Shown here in pieces: positions 53,364 through 62,516 of a stretch of 64,000 nt of DNA (its first letter is position 1; every line of letters begins with the position of its first letter). Source of the stretch: Solibacteraceae bacterium. GTDB lineage: Bacteria > Acidobacteriota > Terriglobia > Bryobacterales > Bryobacteraceae. The stretch is taken from NCBI GenBank assembly GCA_026984795.1, contig JALSRK010000031.1, positions 124,001-188,000 of the forward strand, read 5' to 3'. A program made the position numbers and the translations under genes. The notes below the pieces were generated by a model that saw nothing but the letters and a program-made list of their open reading frames with translations, was not told where the DNA came from and ran no database searches.

Positions 53364-53605
53364 GCCTTGTACATGTACTTGATATTGGGCTTGTAGATCA
53401 ACAGGTTCGGCTGATCCTGGCGCGACAGCTTCAAGCAGGACTTGTCGTACCATTCGATGACACCGTGGAGCTCCTCACCGTCCTTGAGGACGATCACCAT
53501 CGGCGTCTTGGCCTGCATCTGCTTGACGTAATAGAAGTTTTCGGCGTTCGTGTGTTCCGGGGGCACCGGCTTCTTATGGTTATTCTGGTTCCGGCGAGCG
53601 TTCAT
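53360..53605 (-). CDS. hfq: Hfq-like RNA chaperone
   Basis: 81 residues from the ATG at 53605, which has an AAGGGA ribosome site six bases upstream; a GTG at 53662 would add 19 residues. The Sm1 part is [20 protein letters not shown] and [14 protein letters not shown], and the Sm2 strand is [15 protein letters not shown], where most Hfq have a YKHA-type motif. An Asn/Lys/Arg-rich arm of about 20 residues precedes the core, and the usual C-terminal tail is absent. Confidence 0.82.
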   Translation of the reverse strand: MNARRNQNNHKKPVPPEHTNAENFYYVKQMQAKTPMVIVLKDGEELHGVIEWYDKSCLKLSRQDQPNLLIYKPNIKYMYKA

Positions 53606-53964
53606 TTGTTCCCTTATCTGAGCCAATGACGGACGGATGAGCTTTCGGTTTGCGGCCTCCACTCTGCCACCTCGATTCTCTTGAGAAGTAAGCGACCTCG
53701 GACCTCGGGCACGGATTGCTGAGGCCGATCCACAGATGGGTGAAGTATCCGGGTACTGCTATATATGTACCACACCGTCCGAAACTCCGGCAAGCCGGGA
53801 TTGTCTTCCCAGGGCAGCGCCGCCGGGCCACCGGTTCGCATCCCGCGGGCCGGCTGTTATGATGAGTTTTTTGCCAATCCCGGCCTGGGGCGGTTCGGAG
53901 CTTCCGCTCCCCCCGGACAGATCCGCCGGGGGCCGCTCAGGGCGGGGATACCGAGGAGCAACCC
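53606..53964. other. intergenic region between hfq and the OPT transporter gene
   Basis: About 360 bases between two divergent genes. It holds a possible hfq promoter near 53764-53793, a TATGAT hexamer at 53858-53863 that could serve the transporter, and a GAGGAGC ribosome site before 53965. The overlapping open frames here have no family likeness. No RNA gene or repeat was recognised. Confidence 0.5.
53764..53793 (-). promoter_or_regulatory. possible hfq promoter
   Basis: On the minus strand TTGCCG (53788-53793) and TACATA (53764-53769) are separated by 18 bases, about 160 bases upstream of the hfq ATG. Sequence around the -10 is locally AT-rich (a run of alternating TA). Only a partial match, so a weak call. 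Confidence 0.3.
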
Positions 53965-55989
53965 ATGAGCGAACACTCTCACCGCCCCTATGTCCCCGAA
54001 GACGTCCAGATGACGGAACTGACTCTGCGGGCGGTTCTCATCGGTCTGGTGATGACGATCGTCCTCGGCGCCGCCAACGCCTATCTTGGCTTGCGCGCCG
54101 GCATGACCGTCGCCGCCACCTATCCCGCGGCTGTCATCGGCATGGCCGCCCTGAGACTCTTCCGCGGCAGCATCCTGGAAGAGAACATCACCCGGACAGC
54201 CGGAACGATCGGCGAGTCGGTAGCCGCGGGGGCCATCTTTACCCTGCCTGCCTTCGTCATCGCCAAAGCGTGGCCCAGCTTCAATTTCGCCGACGCTTAC
54301 TGGAAGTCCACCGCCCTGATGGTGACCGGGTCGGTGCTCGGCGTGCTCTTCATCTCGCTGGTGCGGCGGGGCATGGTGGAGGATCCCGAACTCCCCTTCC
54401 CGGAATCGGTCGCCGCCGCCGAGATCCACAAAGCCGGCCAGATCGGCGCCAGCGCCGCCAAGCACCTGTTCCTGAACATGGGCGTCGGCGCCCTGGTCTA
54501 TCTCGGCTCCATGTTCCGGTTCTTCTCCATGGACAAGGACATCCTGTTCCGGATCGGGGACCTCGGCAAGAGCTTTGTCCGCGTGGGCGGCACCGGCAGC
54601 AAGGAGATCGTCAAGACCGGCGGCATTACCATGGCCTCCGGGCCCTCGATCAGTCCCGCCTATCTCGGCGTCGGTTACATCATCGGGCCGGGCCTGGCGG
54701 CCCTGAACTTCTCTGGAGGAATGATCGCCTGGGGACTCCTCATTCCGCTCATCATCTTCTTTCTGGGGCCGGACCTGGCGGCCTACGTTCCCGAAGCGGC
54801 CAACGCCGAGAGCTGGACCGACATGGCCTATAAGGTCTGGCTGAACATTGTGCGGCCCATCGCCGTCGGCGGCATGCTGGTGGGCGCCGCTTACACGCTG
54901 TTCAAGATGCGGGACAGCATCTGGAGCGGCTTGAGCCGGACCTTCAAGGACATCCGCCAGGGCGAAGCCCACCCGGAACAGCTCAGCCGCACCGAGCGCT
55001 ACATGGCCTCCAAGACCGTCGTCTCTCTCATCGGCCTCACCTTTCTCGCCATGCTCGCCATCTACGTCTATTTCTCCGGCGACGTCGTCGCCGGCTTCAT
55101 CGCTGCGGGGGTGATGCTGGTGGCGGGCTTCTTCTTCGCCGTCGTCTCGGGCAGTCTGGTCGGCCTGATCGGCTCCTCCAACAACCCGATCTCCGGATTG
55201 ACGCTCTCCACCCTGATCATCGCGGCCCTGCTGATGGTCACTTTCGGCGTCTCGGGCCTCAGCGGGGTGGCGACGGTGCTGGGAGTCGCCGCGGTCGTCT
55301 GCGTCTCCTCGGCGGTGGCCGGCGAGCTGCTTCAGGATTTCAAAGTCGGATACATCCTCGGGGGCACCCCGCGGAACATCCAGATCGTTGAACTGATCGC
55401 CGTGCTCTGCGCGAGCCTGGTGATGTATTTTCCGCTGCTGATCCTCCACCAGGGCAACATCAATGCGGGCGGCATCGGCTTCGGCGACCGCCGGCTCCCT
55501 GCTCCCCAGGCCGGCCTCATGGCCTCCCTGGCGGACGGGATCGTCGGCGGCGAGATGGCCTGGCCCCTGGTGGTGGTCGGCATCATGATGGGCCTGGCGA
55601 TGATCCTGCTCCAGGTGCGCAGCCCGATGCTCGTCGCCGTGGGGATGTATCTGCCCCTGGGCACGACCTTCGCCATCTTCGTCGGCGGACTGCTGCGCTG
55701 GGTGGGAGACGTACTCGCCCGGGGCCGGAATTTGAATGAAGCCCAAATGGCCCGGGTGGTGAACGTCGGGGTCCTCACGGCCTCGGGCCTCATCGCTGGA
55801 GAAGCTTTGATGGGGCTGGTCGAGGCCGCCTTCAACTTCTTCGAATGGCCGATACCGGCGTGGACGCAGCACCCGTCTTATTCGGCCGGCCTGATCGTGC
55901 TGGCGGCTCTGGCTTTCCTGATGATCCGGAATCCGCTGGCCAGCGCCGGCCGCCCGGACGAACCGGCCCCTCCGTCGGCGATGATGTAA
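53965..55989 (+). CDS. OPT-family oligopeptide transporter
   Basis: 674 residues with about 15 or more membrane helices. Bacterial OPT pattern: QMTELTLRAVLIGLVMTIVLGAANAYLGLRAGMTV at the start (residues about 16-50, quoted in part), IGESVAAGAIFTLPAF, LPFPESVAAAEIHKAG, SNNPISGLTLSTLI and the late LPLGTTFAIFVGG. The family moves peptides or metal-chelate complexes with protons. No peptidase gene is adjacent. Followed after 58 bases by the UlaG-like hydrolase. Confidence 0.92.
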   Translation: MSEHSHRPYVPEDVQMTELTLRAVLIGLVMTIVLGAANAYLGLRAGMTVAATYPAAVIGMAALRLFRGSILEENITRTAGTIGESVAAGAIFTLPAFVIAKAWPSFNFADAYWKSTALMVTGSVLGVLFISLVRRGMVEDPELPFPESVAAAEIHKAGQIGASAAKHLFLNMGVGALVYLGSMFRFFSMDKDILFRIGDLGKSFVRVGGTGSKEIVKTGGITMASGPSISPAYLGVGYIIGPGLAALNFSGGMIAWGLLIPLIIFFLGPDLAAYVPEAANAESWTDMAYKVWLNIVRPIAVGGMLVGAAYTLFKMRDSIWSGLSRTFKDIRQGEAHPEQLSRTERYMASKTVVSLIGLTFLAMLAIYVYFSGDVVAGFIAAGVMLVAGFFFAVVSGSLVGLIGSSNNPISGLTLSTLIIAALLMVTFGVSGLSGVATVLGVAAVVCVSSAVAGELLQDFKVGYILGGTPRNIQIVELIAVLCASLVMYFPLLILHQGNINAGGIGFGDRRLPAPQAGLMASLADGIVGGEMAWPLVVVGIMMGLAMILLQVRSPMLVAVGMYLPLGTTFAIFVGGLLRWVGDVLARGRNLNEAQMARVVNVGVLTASGLIAGEALMGLVEAAFNFFEWPIPAWTQHPSYSAGLIVLAALAFLMIRNPLASAGRPDEPAPPSAMM

Positions 55990-56047
55990 GCGGGAAAGCC
56001 GTGGCGGTGCGCGCCAGCGGCCGGATCAAGGCGAGAGGAAGGCTCCT

Positions 56048-56827
56048 ATGTCGTTGATGCAGGAAATTCGAAACTTCCCCGTAGACACGGGCTCAGTCGC
56101 CATGTGGTGGCTGGGACAAAACAGCTACATCTTCAAGAGCCCCGGCGGCACGCTCACCGGCGTCGACCTCTATCTCACCGACAGTTGTAACGGGCTCTAC
56201 CCAGGCTTGAACCTCGCCCGCCGCGTGCCCGTCCTGATCCCGCCCGAGGAACTCGACGTCGATCTGTTCCTTTGCACCCACAATCACCAGGACCATACGG
56301 ACCCGGAAACCATCGGCCGGCTGCGGAACAAGGACACGGCCCTCTTCATCGGTCCGCATCCCTCTTGCCGCGTCTTCCGGGCCAAAGGGATCGAGAGCGG
56401 CCGCATCCAGCCTTCCTGGCCGGATTGTGAGATCGAGCAGGAGGGCGTCACCATCCGGGGCGCTTTCGCTCTGCCTACCGACGACACCGACCTGAACCAC
56501 ATGGGCTTCGTGCTCGAGTTCCACCGCGGCCCGCGCATCTACATCACCGGCGACACGGACTACCACGACCTGCTCGCCTCGGCCGGCCGCCGCAAACCCG
56601 ACGTGATGATCACCTGTATCAACGGCGGCTTCAACAACCTCTCCCATTTCGAGGCCGCCGCCCTGGCGGCCAAGATCCGGCCCAAAGCGGCGATCCCCTG
56701 CCACTACGACATGTTCCCCGACAACGCCGCCGACCCGAAGCAGTTCGAGGCGGCTCTCAAAGTGGGGGCCCCGGACGTCCGTTACCAGGAACTCGTTCAC
56801 GGTCGGGTTCTGCTGTTTCCCGGCTGA
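56048..56827 (+). CDS. metallo-beta-lactamase fold hydrolase, UlaG-like
   Basis: 259 residues. Metal site: CTHNHQDHTD (H-x-H-x-D-H, about residues 77-86), GDTDYHD as the later Asp region, and PCHYDMF near 218. The start VAMWWLGQNSYIFKSPGG, GVDLYLTD and the overall size are those of UlaG (L-ascorbate-6-phosphate lactonase) and relatives. No ascorbate PTS genes are present, so the substrate may differ. AGGAAGG ribosome site before the ATG. Confidence 0.85.
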   Translation: MSLMQEIRNFPVDTGSVAMWWLGQNSYIFKSPGGTLTGVDLYLTDSCNGLYPGLNLARRVPVLIPPEELDVDLFLCTHNHQDHTDPETIGRLRNKDTALFIGPHPSCRVFRAKGIESGRIQPSWPDCEIEQEGVTIRGAFALPTDDTDLNHMGFVLEFHRGPRIYITGDTDYHDLLASAGRRKPDVMITCINGGFNNLSHFEAAALAAKIRPKAAIPCHYDMFPDNAADPKQFEAALKVGAPDVRYQELVHGRVLLFPG

Positions 56828-56893
56828 ACGGCGGCCCCGGGCGCCGAATCCGGTAACAGGCGGCGGCCGCCGGCCGTCTAAACCGAGGGCAAC

Positions 56894-56921
56894 CCACCGC
56901 TCCCGGCCACAAGGGCGGTGG
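56894..56921. repeat. 28-bp dyad upstream of the membrane spermidine-synthase-like gene
   Basis: CCACCGC (56894-56900) and GCGGTGG (56915-56921) are perfect 7-bp arms with a 14-base spacer, 14 bases before the TTG start at 56936. It could be an operator or a leader hairpin; in this GC-rich DNA chance is also possible. Confidence 0.3.
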
Positions 56922-56935
56922 CGTAGGATAGTATC

Positions 56936-59281
56936 TTGTCGTCCATTTCGTCGTCCGGAACGAGCGGAGGTGTGAGCTGGCCGCTTCTGTATCTGGGCGT
57001 GGCGTTCACGACGCTCGCTACGATCCTTCTCGAGCTCTCGCTGACGCGGATATTCTCCGTCGTTTTCTACTATCATTTCGCCTTTCTCGCGATCTCCATC
57101 GCTTTGTTCGGCCTCGGCGCCGGAGGCTTGTTCTCCTATGCCGTCGCCCGAGGCCATCCCACTGTATTCCGGAAGCTGGGCGTCCTTTCGGTAGCCGCGG
57201 CCGCCTCCGTGCTCGCCGCCCTGGGCTACATCCTCGCTCAGCGCGGCGGCGTAGGCGGGGGAACCCTGGCCCTGGTCTACCTCGCGAGCGCGCTGCCGTT
57301 TCTGCTGGCCGGGACCGTCGTCGCCACGGCGATCGCCGAGACAGTGGTCCGGGTGGAGCGGGTCTATTTTTTCGACCTCGTCGGAGCCGCGGCCGGCTGC
57401 TTGCTGCTGGTGCCGCTGCTGGACATCACCGGAGGTCCGAACACCGTCATCGGCGCTGCCGTGATGTTCGCCGCCGCCGCCGCCATCTGGTTCACTCTCG
57501 GGGCCTCCTGGCGGGGACGCACACTGGCCGTCGCCCTGGCCCTCGGCCTGGTCGGCCTCATCGTTCTCAACACGAAGAAGCCTTTGGTTGACGTGCGTTA
57601 CGCCAAGGGTGAGCGGCTCGCCCACGAGCTGTTCGTCAAGTGGAACGCGTTCTCCCGGGTGGCGTTGGTCGAGGACTCCAGCGGCGTCCCCCGGATCCAG
57701 TTGGATGCCGATGCCAGCATACCGATCGCCGTACAGAAGCCCGACACCCTTTCGCCGCACCAGCGGGACCAACTGCTGGCGACCAGCGCCGGCCTCGCGC
57801 ATTTGCTGCGGCCCGCCGCCAGGACTCTCATTCTGGGCGCCGGCGGGGGCCAACCGGTGCTGCTGGCGCTGATTTCCGGCAGCCGGGAGATCGTCGCGAT
57901 CGAGACGAACCCGATCATCGCCCGGGCTATCATGCAGGAGCGCTTTGCCGAGCTGAGCAGCGCCCTCTTTGCCCGCCCGGAGGTTCGCGTCATCGTCGGC
58001 GATGGACGCAGCTTCCTGCGCCGCACTCACCAGCAGTACGACGTCGTCCAGCTCTCGGTCCCGGAGACCCGGGCGCCGGCCTCGGCCGGCGCCCATGCCT
58101 TCACCGAGACGGCCCTCCTGACCCGGGAGGCGTTTGCCGACCTCCTTTCCCGCCTGATGCCCACCGGCATACTGAGCGTCATCCATTGGGCCTCCGATCC
58201 GCCGGTAGTCTCCCTGCGGATCGCTGCCACCGCGGTCGCAGCGCTGCGGGAACGCGGAGAGCAGGAGTTTCAACGCCACTTGATCGTCGTCCGGCAGACA
58301 CGGGCCCGCCACACCACCGATGCCGTCCTGGTGGCCCGCTCCGGCTTCCGCCCCGAGGACGTCCGGCGGGTGAAAGCCCTCGTCCGGGAGGGAGCCCTCC
58401 AAACGCTGTACCTGCCGGGCGACAACTCCGGCAACGCTTTCTCGCGCCTGCTCCACCCGTCGGCTTTCGAAGATTTCCTGGCACGGTACCCCCAGGACAT
58501 CTCGCCGGTGGACGACAATCGCCCGTTCTTCTATTACACCGAGCGTCCCGCCGCCGTCCTTGCCTGGTTGGCCGACGACCCCGCTGCGCGCAGCTCCGTC
58601 CGTCCGAGCTCCCCTCTTTGGCTGCTCATCCGCTTGATCGGCATCGGCCTGCTGGCCACCGCGATCCTCCTCCTGCTCCCGCCGCTGTTTCTGGGCCAGT
58701 GGCCCCGCCGGCGCGGAACCATGCGCTGGCTCTGGTACTTCGTGTTCATCGGCGCCGGCTTCCTGCTGGTGCAGGTGTCGCTGATTCAGAAGTTCGTCCT
58801 CTTCCTCGGCAATCCCACTTACGCCCTCACCGTGATCATCTTCTCCATGCTTGTTTCGAGCGGTGCGGGCAGCTTCTTCAGCCGCCGCGTGATCGGTTCC
58901 TCCGAAGAGGGGCTCCTGGGGGCTCTCGCCACCGTAGCTTTACTCATCGCTCTGATGGCCGTGCTGATCCCGCCTCTGACCCGGACGGCGGCGGGCTGGC
59001 CGATGCCGGTGAAAGTGCTGCTGTCGGTCTCCTTGATCGCTCCCGCCGGTTTTGTGATGGGGATGGCATTCCCCTCCGGAATGGCGCGGCTGAATCAGAT
59101 CAACCCCTCGACCGTACGCTGGGCGTGGGCGGTGAACGTGGCGGCGAGCGTCCTGGGTTCTGTCGTGGCTGTCTTCCTGGCCCTCCACGTCGGATTGCGG
59201 GAAACGCTGCTGTTTGGAGGCATCATGTATTTGGGGGCGCTCATGTCGATCGGCGCCCGGAAGGCACCCGCTGCGGACTGA
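56936..59281 (+). CDS. polytopic membrane protein with spermidine-synthase-like domain
   Basis: 781 residues. The first half has about six to seven membrane helices (LYLGVAFTTLATILLELSLTRI onward). Residues about 225-520 form a soluble Rossmann domain of spermidine-synthase type: LILGAGGGQPVLLAL, IVAIETNPIIARA, EVRVIVGDGRSFL, YDVVQLSVPE, and SPVDDNRPFFYY. A second membrane block of about six helices follows. Such fused proteins are common and mostly uncharacterised; real polyamine synthesis is not implied. Start is TTG at 56936, GTG at 56972 is possible. Four bases before the methyltransferase gene. Confidence 0.83.
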   Translation: MSSISSSGTSGGVSWPLLYLGVAFTTLATILLELSLTRIFSVVFYYHFAFLAISIALFGLGAGGLFSYAVARGHPTVFRKLGVLSVAAAASVLAALGYILAQRGGVGGGTLALVYLASALPFLLAGTVVATAIAETVVRVERVYFFDLVGAAAGCLLLVPLLDITGGPNTVIGAAVMFAAAAAIWFTLGASWRGRTLAVALALGLVGLIVLNTKKPLVDVRYAKGERLAHELFVKWNAFSRVALVEDSSGVPRIQLDADASIPIAVQKPDTLSPHQRDQLLATSAGLAHLLRPAARTLILGAGGGQPVLLALISGSREIVAIETNPIIARAIMQERFAELSSALFARPEVRVIVGDGRSFLRRTHQQYDVVQLSVPETRAPASAGAHAFTETALLTREAFADLLSRLMPTGILSVIHWASDPPVVSLRIAATAVAALRERGEQEFQRHLIVVRQTRARHTTDAVLVARSGFRPEDVRRVKALVREGALQTLYLPGDNSGNAFSRLLHPSAFEDFLARYPQDISPVDDNRPFFYYTERPAAVLAWLADDPAARSSVRPSSPLWLLIRLIGIGLLATAILLLLPPLFLGQWPRRRGTMRWLWYFVFIGAGFLLVQVSLIQKFVLFLGNPTYALTVIIFSMLVSSGAGSFFSRRVIGSSEEGLLGALATVALLIALMAVLIPPLTRTAAGWPMPVKVLLSVSLIAPAGFVMGMAFPSGMARLNQINPSTVRWAWAVNVAASVLGSVVAVFLALHVGLRETLLFGGIMYLGALMSIGARKAPAAD

Positions 59282-59284
59282 CCG

Positions 59285-60073
59285 ATGGACGCTCTGCTGC
59301 GCCGACTTCCGCCGGGCACCCTCGTTCTCGACGTCGCCGCCGGAAAGGGCAGCTTCGACGCCCGCCGCTACCCTCAACTGCGGATCGTCAGCGTGGACCT
59401 GGAACCTGCGGCCTCCACTGCCCACGCCGCCCGTGTGAGGGCGGATGCCGCCGCCTTGCCCTTCCCTGACCGAACCTTCCACGCGGTGATCTGCAACCAC
59501 GGCCTGGAACATTTCGTGCGGCTCCAGATGGCGGTCGGAGAACTGGGACGCGTTCTGCGCCAAGGCGGGGGTCTGTTCGTCGCCGTGCCGGACGCGCGTA
59601 CCCTCACCGACCGGCTCTACCGCTTCCTGGCCCGGGGCGGCGGCCACGTGAACCGCTTCCGCTCGCCCGGCGAAGTCGAAGAGCTCTTCGCCCGCCTGGC
59701 CGGCCTCCCGTGCCGGGCCCGGCAGACTCTTCATACCTCGCTGTCTTTCCTGCACCCGGACAACCGGGGCCGGCGGCGGAACCGGCGCTTGTGGCTGCTG
59801 CTGGGAGCGGGCGTTCGCACGCTGCGGTGGGCCACGTGGCTGTTCCGGCTGATCGACCGTGGGATCGGCACCCGCCTGAGCGTCTACGGCTGGTCCTTCC
59901 ACTTCGGGGCTCTCGCTCCCCGCCGCCGCGAACCCCCGTGGACCAATGTCTGCATACGCTGCGGCTCCGGCCACCCCGCCGCGGCGCTGCAAAAAGAGCG
60001 GGGCTGGCCGCCGTCCTACCGGTGTCCGGTGTGCGGAGAGCGGAACTTCTTCACGCCCGACGCGGGCCGTTGA
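59285..60073 (+). CDS. class I methyltransferase with C-terminal zinc ribbon
   Basis: 262 residues. SAM motif LVLDVAAGKGSFDARRY (about residues 14-30), then VSVDLEP, DAAALPFPDRTFHAVIC, LEHFVRLQMA and LRQGGGLFVAVPDA as in UbiE/Methyltransf_11 enzymes. After a basic helical stretch, the end holds CIRCGSGH and YRCPVCGERN (four cysteines in two C-x2-C pairs, about residues 221-252), a zinc ribbon not usual for these enzymes. Next to the membrane spermidine-synthase-like gene and probably co-transcribed. Confidence 0.82.
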   Translation: MDALLRRLPPGTLVLDVAAGKGSFDARRYPQLRIVSVDLEPAASTAHAARVRADAAALPFPDRTFHAVICNHGLEHFVRLQMAVGELGRVLRQGGGLFVAVPDARTLTDRLYRFLARGGGHVNRFRSPGEVEELFARLAGLPCRARQTLHTSLSFLHPDNRGRRRNRRLWLLLGAGVRTLRWATWLFRLIDRGIGTRLSVYGWSFHFGALAPRRREPPWTNVCIRCGSGHPAAALQKERGWPPSYRCPVCGERNFFTPDAGR

Positions 60074-60086
60074 AGGCGACGCGGGA

Positions 60087-61217
60087 TCAGATTCTCCGCA
60101 AGGCCAGTTCCAGCGCCTCGACGAAGAAATATTCCCCCCACATCACGCTCTCGTTGACGCCCAGCCCTTTGTGGATGTGGTAGACCCCGCCTTTCAAGAT
60201 CCCCTCCCAAGAGGGATCGTCCTGGGCCAGATGCTTCTCGCACAAAGCCTGCAGGATCCGGATCCCAGTGGACCAGTAGAAGTGTCCCTTCACCGGGTCC
60301 GCCAGCAGGCGGCACAGGCGCAAGAACCCGGCGGCGGCAATGGCGGCGGCGGAAGTGTCGAGCTGTTTCTGCTGCTCCGGCGGGGCCTTGAAGTCCCAGG
60401 GCGGCACGCCGTCGCTCGGCGCGTGGGTGATGTAGTAGTCGGCGCAGGCCTCGGCCGTCTCGAGCAGGCGCGGATCCAGACTCCACTCGTAGGAGGCCCC
60501 GAACCCATAGAGCGCCCAGGTCAGTCCCCGCGACCAGCACGAGTCCCCTCGGTAGCCCTGGTGCGTCGTCTGTTTGAGAAACTCGCCGGTCTCCAGATCG
60601 AAAATGCCCTCATGCGCCGTCGAGCCATCGCCCCGCACGAGCACCCTGCGGGTGGTGTAGCAATGGCGCAATGCGATCTCCCGCAGGCGCTTATCCTTGG
60701 TTTCGTGCGCCGCGTAGAAAATGATGCCGACGTTCATCATGATGTCGATGAACAGGGAGTTCGCGGCGATGAAGGAGCTCAGGTACTGCCCTTTTTCCTG
60801 GTAACGAAGCGCCAGCGTCCGGCCTGCCTGGATCAGCACGTCCTTCAGTTTCGGCTCCTTGGTGAGCCGGTACCAGCGGTAGTAACTGGAGAGGAAGATG
60901 AAACCGAGATCGTGAACCTCCCGGTCCAGTTTCCGGGGCTCCAGAGGCTCCGTATATCGCACCGCGCTCTGGAACCAGAACTTCTTCTCCGGATGATCGT
61001 CGGGCAGGTAACGGTGGAAAATCCACATCATCCCCGGCAGGAAGCCGTCGCACCAGTGAGTCCAGGCCTGCCCCTCGTGTTTCCATTTCCCGTTCTGGGT
61101 GTACAGCGGGTAGTAGCCGGGGTGGATCTCCATCAACGACCGCACCTGCTTCTGGGCGAACTCCAGCGCGCTCTCGAAAAGTCTGCGATCTGCACTGACC
61201 AGCTCGAACTGAATCAC
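60087..61217 (-). CDS. glycoside hydrolase family 88 (unsaturated glucuronyl hydrolase-like)
   Basis: 376 residues, (alpha/alpha)6 barrel. REVHDLGFIFLSSYYRW and ANSLFIDIMMNVGI hold the two Asp residues that match the catalytic pair of the Bacillus UGL enzyme (Asp88 and Asp149). GDSCWSRGLTWALYGF and the final GLGVNESVMWGEYFFVEAL are also typical. It removes unsaturated uronic acid from oligosaccharides made by polysaccharide lyases. No signal peptide: probably cytoplasmic. Coupled to the exported-protein gene upstream (ATGA at 61214-61217). Confidence 0.9.
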   Translation of the reverse strand: MIQFELVSADRRLFESALEFAQKQVRSLMEIHPGYYPLYTQNGKWKHEGQAWTHWCDGFLPGMMWIFHRYLPDDHPEKKFWFQSAVRYTEPLEPRKLDREVHDLGFIFLSSYYRWYRLTKEPKLKDVLIQAGRTLALRYQEKGQYLSSFIAANSLFIDIMMNVGIIFYAAHETKDKRLREIALRHCYTTRRVLVRGDGSTAHEGIFDLETGEFLKQTTHQGYRGDSCWSRGLTWALYGFGASYEWSLDPRLLETAEACADYYITHAPSDGVPPWDFKAPPEQQKQLDTSAAAIAAAGFLRLCRLLADPVKGHFYWSTGIRILQALCEKHLAQDDPSWEGILKGGVYHIHKGLGVNESVMWGEYFFVEALELALRRI

Positions 61218-62509
61218 CGTGTGTCCCCGTCATCAGCCCCCGCGGCGACTTGCCAAACCATCCGCGACCCCGCGGGAATGTGTAACTTTCCACCTTTAAC
61301 ATAAAAGACGCCCGCGCCGGGAAGCGTCTCGAGCTGCGGCAGGCGGACCAGTTCCCAGTTCCCCATGCGTTGCAGGGTCCCCGAAGCCACCAGGGGCCGC
61401 TGCCCGCCCCCGACGTAAGAAGGGAACCGGATCAGCCGCGCCCTCAACTCCGCCCGTTTGCGCCCGAACTCGACGCTCTCCAGACCGACGGCTACGACGA
61501 AGTACCCCGAGCCGCCTCCGATCTGCTCCAAGTGCAACAGCCGGCCCGTGACGCGCGCCCCCTTCGGCAGAATCACACGCCTCTTCCGCTTGGCGTCGCG
61601 GGTTAGCCGGGCCTGAAGGATCGTGCCCACCGGCGTCGTCTCTTCAATTCCGGTCTCCAGGGCGATCTCGAACCGGAGCCCGACCGGCAACTCCACCGTC
61701 TCGGGCGGCGGCGCGGGAGCTGGAAGGTCTTTCGGAGGCGGAGCAAACGACAAGAACGATTCACCGGTGTACTGCCGGCAGTCGGCGAACAGCGTCTCGT
61801 TACGGTTCTCGTCGCCGTTTGTCTGGGTCAGCGTCGTGACCGCCCGCCGGGGCAACAAGAAGTCGTGGCCGCCGATCGGTACGCGGCCATACTCGAGAAT
61901 CGTGTGCACCGCCTCGAGTCCGAGCGATGCGGGGATCTGTTCGGCATGAATGTCGAGGCGGACGAGATCGTAGGTCTTCGCGTCGGCCCAAAACGATCCG
62001 GAATAGGCCACGATGGCGCTTCTGTCGCCCACCCGCAGCCGGTAGCCGCTCCACATCAGCGGCACGCTGTAGTCGAATCGCTCGCACAACCGCCCGCCGA
62101 TCTCCTCCCGGCCCACGTAGGTGAACCGGGCCACGTTGGAGACGAACACCGCCCGGGCGTGCAGGGCGAAGTACCCGGTGCCGATCGTCCCCGACGGCAC
62201 CATCTCCCGGGGGTCCGTAGTGCGGAACTCGCGCGCTCCGGGCCAGGAGAACATCTCCTTACCCTCGACGATGGCCACCTCCAGCCGGAGCGTGTCGATC
62301 AGCCGGTAACGCCGCGCCGGCGCCCGCCGCACGGAACGCTGGATCGTCTCCATACAGGTGTAGTCGGGCTGCCGGCGCAGTGTCTCCTCCATCTTCAGCT
62401 TGACCCGCGCCAGCAGCAACACTTCGGGTTTCAAGCCGGTCTCGGAAACCGGCTGGGCCCCGGAAGAAAGGGCCGCTGCCAACAAAGCGGCTGCCGCCCG
62501 CTGTTTCAT
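61214..62509 (-). CDS. exported protein of unknown function
   Basis: 431 residues from the ATG at 62509 (upstream frame to 62623 is not plausible). Signal peptide MKQRAAAALLAAALSSGA, then a beta-rich domain: LKMEETLRRQPDYTCMETI, a segment FTYVGREEIGGRLCERFDY, and later a TrbI/VirB10-like beta unit (TTPVGTILQARLTRDAKRKRRVILPKGARVTGRLL). The PKGA/GRLL segment resembles acidobacterial proteins with a bacterial SH3-like fold. No catalytic motif seen. Confidence 0.7.
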   Translation of the reverse strand: MKQRAAAALLAAALSSGAQPVSETGLKPEVLLLARVKLKMEETLRRQPDYTCMETIQRSVRRAPARRYRLIDTLRLEVAIVEGKEMFSWPGAREFRTTDPREMVPSGTIGTGYFALHARAVFVSNVARFTYVGREEIGGRLCERFDYSVPLMWSGYRLRVGDRSAIVAYSGSFWADAKTYDLVRLDIHAEQIPASLGLEAVHTILEYGRVPIGGHDFLLPRRAVTTLTQTNGDENRNETLFADCRQYTGESFLSFAPPPKDLPAPAPPPETVELPVGLRFEIALETGIEETTPVGTILQARLTRDAKRKRRVILPKGARVTGRLLHLEQIGGGSGYFVVAVGLESVEFGRKRAELRARLIRFPSYVGGGQRPLVASGTLQRMGNWELVRLPQLETLPGAGVFYVKGGKLHIPAGSRMVWQVAAGADDGDTR

Positions 62510-62516
62510 AGTCAGG

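Noticed and set aside
53857-55872. 671-codon minus-strand frame opposite the OPT transporter
   Set aside because: Highly polar sequence that is the mirror of membrane-helix codons; the transporter is clearly the real gene.
56093-58456. 787-codon minus-strand frame across the UlaG-like and spermidine-synthase-like genes
   Set aside because: Spans two real genes on the opposite strand and shows no recognisable domain.
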